Part shown: piece by piece, positions 59,576 to 64,000 of the stretch
Numbering within the stretch: the first letter of the stretch is position 1
Layout: each line of letters begins with the position of its first letter
Source: a bacterium
GTDB lineage: Bacteria; Vulcanimicrobiota; Vulcanimicrobiia; Vulcanimicrobiales; SCRA01
Reading direction: 5' to 3'
NCBI GenBank assembly: GCA_004297985.1
Contig: SCRA01000037.1
Coordinates: 1-64,000, forward strand
Length of the DNA: 64,000 nucleotides
Made by a program: the position numbers and the translations under genes
The notes under the pieces: generated by a model
Told to the model about the DNA's origin: nothing
The model's database searches: none
The model's input: only the letters and a program-made list of their open reading frames with translations

Positions 59576-60439
59576 ATGTCGGAGCTCATTCGCCAGTACC
59601 TCGTTTCCGCGATCGTTATCGCGAGTGCTTGGGCTCCGACCGCTGCGGGGATCTCGCTGATCTACGGCGTCCTGCGCTATCCAAACTTTGCGCTCGGCGA
59701 GTTCATGACACTTGGCGGCTATCTGACACTGGGCTTGAGTGCCGGGTTTGGCATGCCCTTGCCTCTTGCTGCTCTGATCGCGGTGATCGCCGCCGGTTTC
59801 GTGTCGTTGGCGGTAGACCAGACGGCCTTCCGTGCCGTGCGGCGCGCCGGCATCCTGCCGCCGATCCTGCTCTCGCTCGGCTTGATGCTGATCCTGCAAA
59901 ACGTGGTTCGCGCGTTCTGGGGGAATGGTGCGTGGCAGTTGGATCTGCCGCTGACGAGGCCGTATGACTGGCTAGGTTTTGTCATCACGCCATACCAACT
60001 GATGTGCATTGCCGTCTCAGTTCTCGCCATCGGGGCTTCCTACATGGTGCTGCTGCGAACGCGCTTCGGCAAAGCCGTGCGAGCGCTAGCTGATAATCCC
60101 GACCTCGCCCTGGTCTCCGGTATCGAGCCGGAGCCCGTCTACGCCGGCGTGGCCTTCATGGCGGGTCTGCTGTCGGCGTTAGGAGGCGTACTCTTGGGAT
60201 TGCAGAGCGTGCTGACGCCGCTGATGGGCTGGGACAGCCTGCTGCCGGCGTTTGCGGTCGCGATCCTCGGCGGCTTGGGGAATCTCATGGGCGCCGGAGT
60301 AGCCGCGCTCATCGTCGCGCTGGCCGGTGAGTATAGCCTGCTCTTCGTCCAATCGTCGTACAAGTCGGCGGTGGCGTTCGTGGTACTCGCGCTGATCTTG
60401 ATCGTTCGGCCGGCGGGCATCCTCGGCGGACGATCGTAG
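59576..60439 (+). CDS. livH: Branched-chain-type ABC transporter permease (LivH, second set)
   Basis: A 287-residue permease; ATG 59576 follows GGAGGATTG. Landmarks: AAGISLIYGVLRYPNFALGE, FMTLGGYLTLGLSAG, and the cytoplasmic loop FGKAVRALADNPDLALVSGI. It differs clearly from the LivH at 37694, so the second transporter has its own history. Confidence 0.93.
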   Translation: MSELIRQYLVSAIVIASAWAPTAAGISLIYGVLRYPNFALGEFMTLGGYLTLGLSAGFGMPLPLAALIAVIAAGFVSLAVDQTAFRAVRRAGILPPILLSLGLMLILQNVVRAFWGNGAWQLDLPLTRPYDWLGFVITPYQLMCIAVSVLAIGASYMVLLRTRFGKAVRALADNPDLALVSGIEPEPVYAGVAFMAGLLSALGGVLLGLQSVLTPLMGWDSLLPAFAVAILGGLGNLMGAGVAALIVALAGEYSLLFVQSSYKSAVAFVVLALILIVRPAGILGGRS

Positions 60440-60449
60440 CGGTATCGCG

Positions 60450-61322
60450 ATGCTCGACTTTCTGATCGCCATCGTAACGTTTACCGCCATCTACGCGGTG
60501 GTGAGCTTAGGCTTGAATCTGCAATGGGGGCAAGCCGGGCTGGTGAACCTTGGGCAAGTAGCGTTCTTTGCCGCGGGGGCGTACACGGCGGCGATTCTTG
60601 CGCGGGCAGGCACGCCGTTTCCGCTGGCAGTGCTCGCGGGGATGGTGGTAGCTGCGCTCTTGGGTGCGCTGGTTGCGCTGATCACTCCACGGTTGCGCGA
60701 GGACTATCTGGCGATCGTCACGCTGGGGTTTGCCGAGCTCGTGCGGTTGATTCTGCTCAACGAGAAGGAGATCGGCAATGGTCCAAGCGGCATCAATGCC
60801 ATTCCTCAACCGCTTCACGAGCTGTTTAGCGCCAACTACCCGCTATTCTTTGCCTTCTTAACGGTCGCGGCGCTGATCGTGGTCTATCTCTTCAACGAGC
60901 GTCTGCGCCGAGCGCCGCTGGGGCGTCTGCTGCGCGCCATTCGCGAGGACGAGTCAGTGGTGGCGTCGATTGGCAAATCCGTTCTGGCATTCAAAGTGGA
61001 GACCTTCAGCTTGGGTGCGGCGATGGCGGGCATTGCCGGCGCATTCTACGCGGCCTATCTGACCTTCATCGCGCCGGAGATGTTCACCGCCTCGGTCAGC
61101 ATCTACGTACTGGTGGCCGTGTTGATCGCGGCCCGAGGCAGCAATATCGGCACGGTGCTGGGTGCTGTCTTCGTCTCCGTGCTGTTGGAGGGCACCGACT
61201 TCATCAAGGACTACATTCCATTTGGCACCGGCGTCCAGATTGCCGCGGTTCGCATCATCATCATGGGCGTGATCTTGATGCTGGTGGTGCTGGCGCGTTA
61301 TCGCAAGGTGGTGGAGGGGTGA
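60450..61322 (+). CDS. livM: Branched-chain-type ABC transporter permease (LivM, second set)
   Basis: A 290-residue permease with IYAVVSLGLNLQWGQAGLVN, LGQVAFFAAGAYTAAILARA and the conserved loop APLGRLLRAIREDESVVASI. It overlaps the LivG gene (GTGA). Confidence 0.93.
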   Translation: MLDFLIAIVTFTAIYAVVSLGLNLQWGQAGLVNLGQVAFFAAGAYTAAILARAGTPFPLAVLAGMVVAALLGALVALITPRLREDYLAIVTLGFAELVRLILLNEKEIGNGPSGINAIPQPLHELFSANYPLFFAFLTVAALIVVYLFNERLRRAPLGRLLRAIREDESVVASIGKSVLAFKVETFSLGAAMAGIAGAFYAAYLTFIAPEMFTASVSIYVLVAVLIAARGSNIGTVLGAVFVSVLLEGTDFIKDYIPFGTGVQIAAVRIIIMGVILMLVVLARYRKVVEG

Positions 61323-62110
61323 GCGCCGATGCCTTGCGCGAACCTGCGACGATCTTGGAAGTTCGCTCGCTCTCGAAACGCTTTGGCGGAATGCAGGCGG
61401 TCAATGGTTGCAGCTTGCGTATCGCCGCAGGTTCGATCACCGGCTTGATCGGTCCGAATGGCGCGGGAAAGAGCACCGTATTCACCTTGATCAGCGGTTT
61501 CCTGCGGCCTGACGTAGGGGAGATTCTCTTCGACGGGCACCGAATCGATGGGCTGCCGGCGCACCGCGTGGCCCGGTTGGGGCTGGTTCGGACCTTCCAG
61601 ACGCCGCGCGAGCTCCGCGAGCTGAGCGTGCTGGAGAATCTGATGATGGTCCCGAGGCCGCAGTTCGGCGAGAGCCTGGTCGGGGTGATGCTGCTCGGCA
61701 GCCGTCGTGTGCGGCGAGAGGAGCAGGAGATCGAGAAGCGGGCGCTCGAGGTCCTGCGAACCGTTGGATTGGATCATCAGGCCCGGCGTAGAGCCGCAGA
61801 CCTCTCCGGCGGGCAGAAGAAATTGCTGGAGATTGCGCGCTGCATGATGTGTCAGCCGAGGCTGGCACTGTTGGATGAGCCCACGGCCGGCGTGAATCCT
61901 AGCCTCATCAATGACCTGGTGGAGATGATTCGTTTGCTGCACGCGGGCGGCGTAACGATCGTGATCATCGAGCACAACATGAACGTGGTCATGCGTCTGT
62001 GCGAGCACGTGATCGTGCTCGATCGCGGCGAGGTGATGTGCGAGGGGACACCGGAGCAGATCCAGCGCGATGAGCGCGTGCTGGCGGCCTACTTAGGAAG
62101 TGTACCGTGA
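61319..62110 (+). CDS. livG: Branched-chain-type ABC transporter ATPase (LivG, second set)
   Basis: A 263-residue ATPase from GTG 61319: Walker A GPNGAGKST, LivG stretch GLVRTFQTPRELRELSVLEN, signature LSGGQKKLLEIAR and Walker B LALLDEPTAGVNPSL. Start and end overlap the neighbouring transporter genes. Confidence 0.94.
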   Translation: MSADALREPATILEVRSLSKRFGGMQAVNGCSLRIAAGSITGLIGPNGAGKSTVFTLISGFLRPDVGEILFDGHRIDGLPAHRVARLGLVRTFQTPRELRELSVLENLMMVPRPQFGESLVGVMLLGSRRVRREEQEIEKRALEVLRTVGLDHQARRRAADLSGGQKKLLEIARCMMCQPRLALLDEPTAGVNPSLINDLVEMIRLLHAGGVTIVIIEHNMNVVMRLCEHVIVLDRGEVMCEGTPEQIQRDERVLAAYLGSVP

Positions 62111-62847
62111 GTATGATCTCAGCGGCTCCGCAGACGGCGGGCCGACTCTTGGGCGAGGCGCTGGTGGCGGGATACCGGGAGATGGAGATTCTGCATGGTG
62201 TCTCGATCGCCGTGGCAGGCGGTGAGTTCGTCACGGTTCTCGGCCCGAACGGCTCAGGCAAGTCGACGCTCTTGAAGACCCTCTGCGGCCTCCTCACCGT
62301 GAAGCGCGGCGCGATCTGGCTCTTGGGGAACGATGTTACGCGCGCGTCGGCGCGCGATCGGCTGTTGGCAGGAATGTGCTACGTCCCGCAGGTGCGCGGC
62401 GTCTTCGCCAGCATGAGCGTGATGGAAAACCTAGAGATGGGGGCATTCGCGAAGCGTGCCTCGGAGGTGTCCGACGCATTCGAGCGCGTGTTCACCTATT
62501 TTCCGCGCCTGGCGGAGCGCCGGCGGCAGATCGCGGGGAGCATGAGCGGCGGGGAGCAGCAAATGGTCGCCATCGGGCGAGCGTTGATTGCCTCGCCCTC
62601 GGTACTGCTCTTGGACGAGCCGAGCGCCGGCCTCTCGCCGGCCGCCGTGGACGACCTCTTCGGGCGAATTCGCAACATCGCGAATGACGGCGTATCGATC
62701 GTGCTGGTGGAGCAGAATGCGGCAAAGGCGCTGGAGGTCTCCGATCGGGCCTACGTGCTGGCCGATGGCGTCAATCGCCTGGAAGGCCCGGCGCTGCACG
62801 TCCTGCATGATCCAGAGGTGCGCCGGCTCTACCTCGGCGGAGACTAG
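62107..62847 (+). CDS. livF: Branched-chain-type ABC transporter ATPase (LivF, second set)
   Basis: A 246-residue ATPase from GTG 62107: Walker A GPNGSGKST, LivF stretch MCYVPQVRGVFASMSVMENL, signature MSGGEQQMVAIGRALIA and Walker B LLLDEPSAGLSPAAVD. Its TAG shares one base with the GTG of the proline dehydrogenase gene. Confidence 0.94.
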   Translation: MSMISAAPQTAGRLLGEALVAGYREMEILHGVSIAVAGGEFVTVLGPNGSGKSTLLKTLCGLLTVKRGAIWLLGNDVTRASARDRLLAGMCYVPQVRGVFASMSVMENLEMGAFAKRASEVSDAFERVFTYFPRLAERRRQIAGSMSGGEQQMVAIGRALIASPSVLLLDEPSAGLSPAAVDDLFGRIRNIANDGVSIVLVEQNAAKALEVSDRAYVLADGVNRLEGPALHVLHDPEVRRLYLGGD

Positions 62848-63764
62848 TGGAGGATGAAGTTAATGAGGAGATTATGGCGCTACTGGAACGCGTAATTGCG
62901 AGCCCTGGATTTCAAAGGCGATTTTATTTCTTGGCGAAGCGCTTCGTAGGCGGGGAAACCGTAGATTTGGCCATAGACGCGGTCAAGCGCCTCAACGCCG
63001 GCGGCCTTACCGCGACGCTCGATTTCCTTGGTGAAGACGTATACCAGGTCAGCGAAGCCCGCAGCTCAGCCGAACAGACCCTGCGAACGGTTGCGGCAAT
63101 CGACGAAGCCGGCATCGACGCGAACGTCTCGCTCAAGCTTACGGCATTGGGACTCTCAGTCGACGAGAATCTGGCCGTGGAGCAGCTCTTGCAGATTGCC
63201 GCTCGTGCCGCGCAGAATCGTGATTCGTTCGTTCGCATCGATATGGAAGGGAGCGGCGTCGTCGACGCGACGCTGCGAACCTTCGAGCGCGCGTACGAGC
63301 GCCACAAGAACCTCGGCATCGTGCTCCAGGCGTACCTGCACCGCACGGAAGCGGACGTGGAGCGCGCTATCAACCTCGGCGCGCGCGTGCGGATCGTCAA
63401 GGGCGCCTACAAAGAGCCGCCGTCGATCGCGTATAAGGACATGGCGGAGATTCGACGCAACTTTCTCAAGCTCGCGCGCGTCCTGCTAACGCGGGGGAAG
63501 TACCCGGCCATAGCAACGCACGATCGGTCGCTCATCGAGGCCGTGAAGCAGATGGCGGCGGAATGTGGGGTCGGCAAGGACAGATTCGAGTTCCAGCTGC
63601 TCTATGGTATCCGTTCGGAGATCCAGCACCGGCTCGCAGAGGAAGGATACCGCGTCCGCGTATACGTTCCGTTCGGTTCGCACTGGTCCGGGTATTTCTA
63701 TCGCCGGCTCGCCGAGCGAAGGGAGAACGTCTTCTTCGCGCTCGGATCCATTTTTGGCAAGTAG
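62847..63764 (+). CDS. Proline dehydrogenase (PutA-type PRODH domain)
   Basis: A 305-residue monofunctional proline dehydrogenase; GTG 62847 overlaps the LivF stop, and an ATG a few codons later is possible. Typical motifs are ANVSLKLTALGLSVDENLAV, FVRIDMEGSGVVDATLRTFE, VRIVKGAYKEP, ATHDRSLIEAV, FEFQLLYGIRSEIQ and VPFGSHWSGYFYRRLAER. It oxidises proline to P5C with FAD. The P5C dehydrogenase half of PutA is absent here. It ends the operon starting at 57128. A 40-bp piece of the gene also occurs at 29462. Confidence 0.92.
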   Translation: MEDEVNEEIMALLERVIASPGFQRRFYFLAKRFVGGETVDLAIDAVKRLNAGGLTATLDFLGEDVYQVSEARSSAEQTLRTVAAIDEAGIDANVSLKLTALGLSVDENLAVEQLLQIAARAAQNRDSFVRIDMEGSGVVDATLRTFERAYERHKNLGIVLQAYLHRTEADVERAINLGARVRIVKGAYKEPPSIAYKDMAEIRRNFLKLARVLLTRGKYPAIATHDRSLIEAVKQMAAECGVGKDRFEFQLLYGIRSEIQHRLAEEGYRVRVYVPFGSHWSGYFYRRLAERRENVFFALGSIFGK

Positions 63765-63835
63765 TCCGTAGCTCACGGGACAGGCGGCGCTTCTTGGGGC
63801 CGGTTAGACTTGACGTGTGAGTGCCTCGACAAGAG

Positions 63836-64000
63836 TCATGCTGGTTCTATGAGAGAGATGAGGTTCCGCACCTCCTGCGCCGTCTCCGATGCGCGCCAGC
63901 ATGCGTGGATCTCGCACGTAGCCATCGGATCGCAGATGCTTTGAAAGACTACTCCGCTCGTGGCCATTCGCTCTATCGAGGAGGGAACAATAGCTACCCC
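63836..64000 (-). CDS. LysR-family regulator, C-terminal end (cut by window edge)
   Basis: The minus-strand frame entering at 64000 reads GVAIVPSSIERMATSGVVFQ, then SICDP, CEIHACWRASETAQEVRN and LISLIEPA before a TGA ending at 63836. GVAIVPSS..R followed by W-R..E....V..F-type helix is the end of the LysR effector domain. The N-terminal HTH lies outside the window. It converges with the proline dehydrogenase operon. Confidence 0.75.
   Translation of the reverse strand, partial: GVAIVPSSIERMATSGVVFQSICDPMATCEIHACWRASETAQEVRNLISLIEPA

Overview
The window is high-GC bacterial DNA with tight operons, many ATGA/GTGA stop-start overlaps and frequent GTG/TTG starts. Genes for uptake and breakdown of small organic compounds dominate: one polar amino-acid ABC transporter, two branched-chain-type ABC transporters, a TRAP transporter, CoA-transferases, a molybdenum hydroxylase and proline dehydrogenase. 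No rRNA or other taxonomic marker is present. The style suits an uncultured soil lineage such as Vulcanimicrobiota/Eremiobacterota, but that is an inference.

Left, 1-6.3 kb: most of an integrative element. It holds an integrase cut by the window edge, a divergent XRE repressor, an excisionase, a SpoVG-like protein and a RepA-type ATPase, followed by an iteron-like array. Small orphan genes follow, and the element may end at a tRNA-3'-end-like sequence with a terminator (6281-6334). From about 6.5 to 10.4 kb there is a less GC-rich accessory stretch. It carries a three-gene operon of winged-helix-like proteins, the last joined to a HEPN-type putative RNase domain (candidate defence module), and one orphan gene.

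10.6-20.8 kb: a GntR regulator diverges from a nine-gene operon with a PAAT transporter, M20 deacylase, enolase-superfamily enzyme, creatinase/ectoine-hydrolase-like protein, PyrG-type amidotransferase protein, DHDPS-type lyase and aminotransferase. This looks like catabolism of an N-substituted or cyclic amino acid that I cannot name. 20.9-23.9 kb: an XRE/MmyB regulator diverges from cupin, alcohol dehydrogenase, CMD and tautomerase genes. 24.1-27.8 kb: SDR and SIS genes diverge from a GH1 glycosidase carrying an inserted, apparently permuted solute-binding-protein segment. 28.3-29.4 kb: a secreted protein with two copies of one domain.

29.7-40.6 kb: a 12-gene minus-strand operon starts with an IclR regulator and runs through a complete Liv-type transporter, acyl-CoA dehydrogenase, MaoC hydratase, CitE-like lyase, two class III CoA-transferases and an atypical SDR. 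An acyl-CoA ligase and a double-hotdog MaoC protein diverge from it. 43.4-50.3 kb: a TRAP-transporter locus encodes a CoA-transferase, a conserved partner protein and a UGSC-family selenoprotein. The selenoprotein has an in-frame TGA followed at the right distance by a perfect hairpin that fits a bacterial SECIS. This is the most striking system here.

50.4-55.0 kb: an SRPBCC/ArsR pair (ArsR apparently frameshifted) and a three-subunit molybdenum hydroxylase (PaoABC type). 55.6-63.8 kb: a PucR regulator, an M24 homologue, a complete Liv-type transporter and proline dehydrogenase. The window ends inside a LysR regulator. Several short duplicated or decayed gene pieces (cysteine synthase, livF, proline dehydrogenase, GH1 3' end) lie between the operons.
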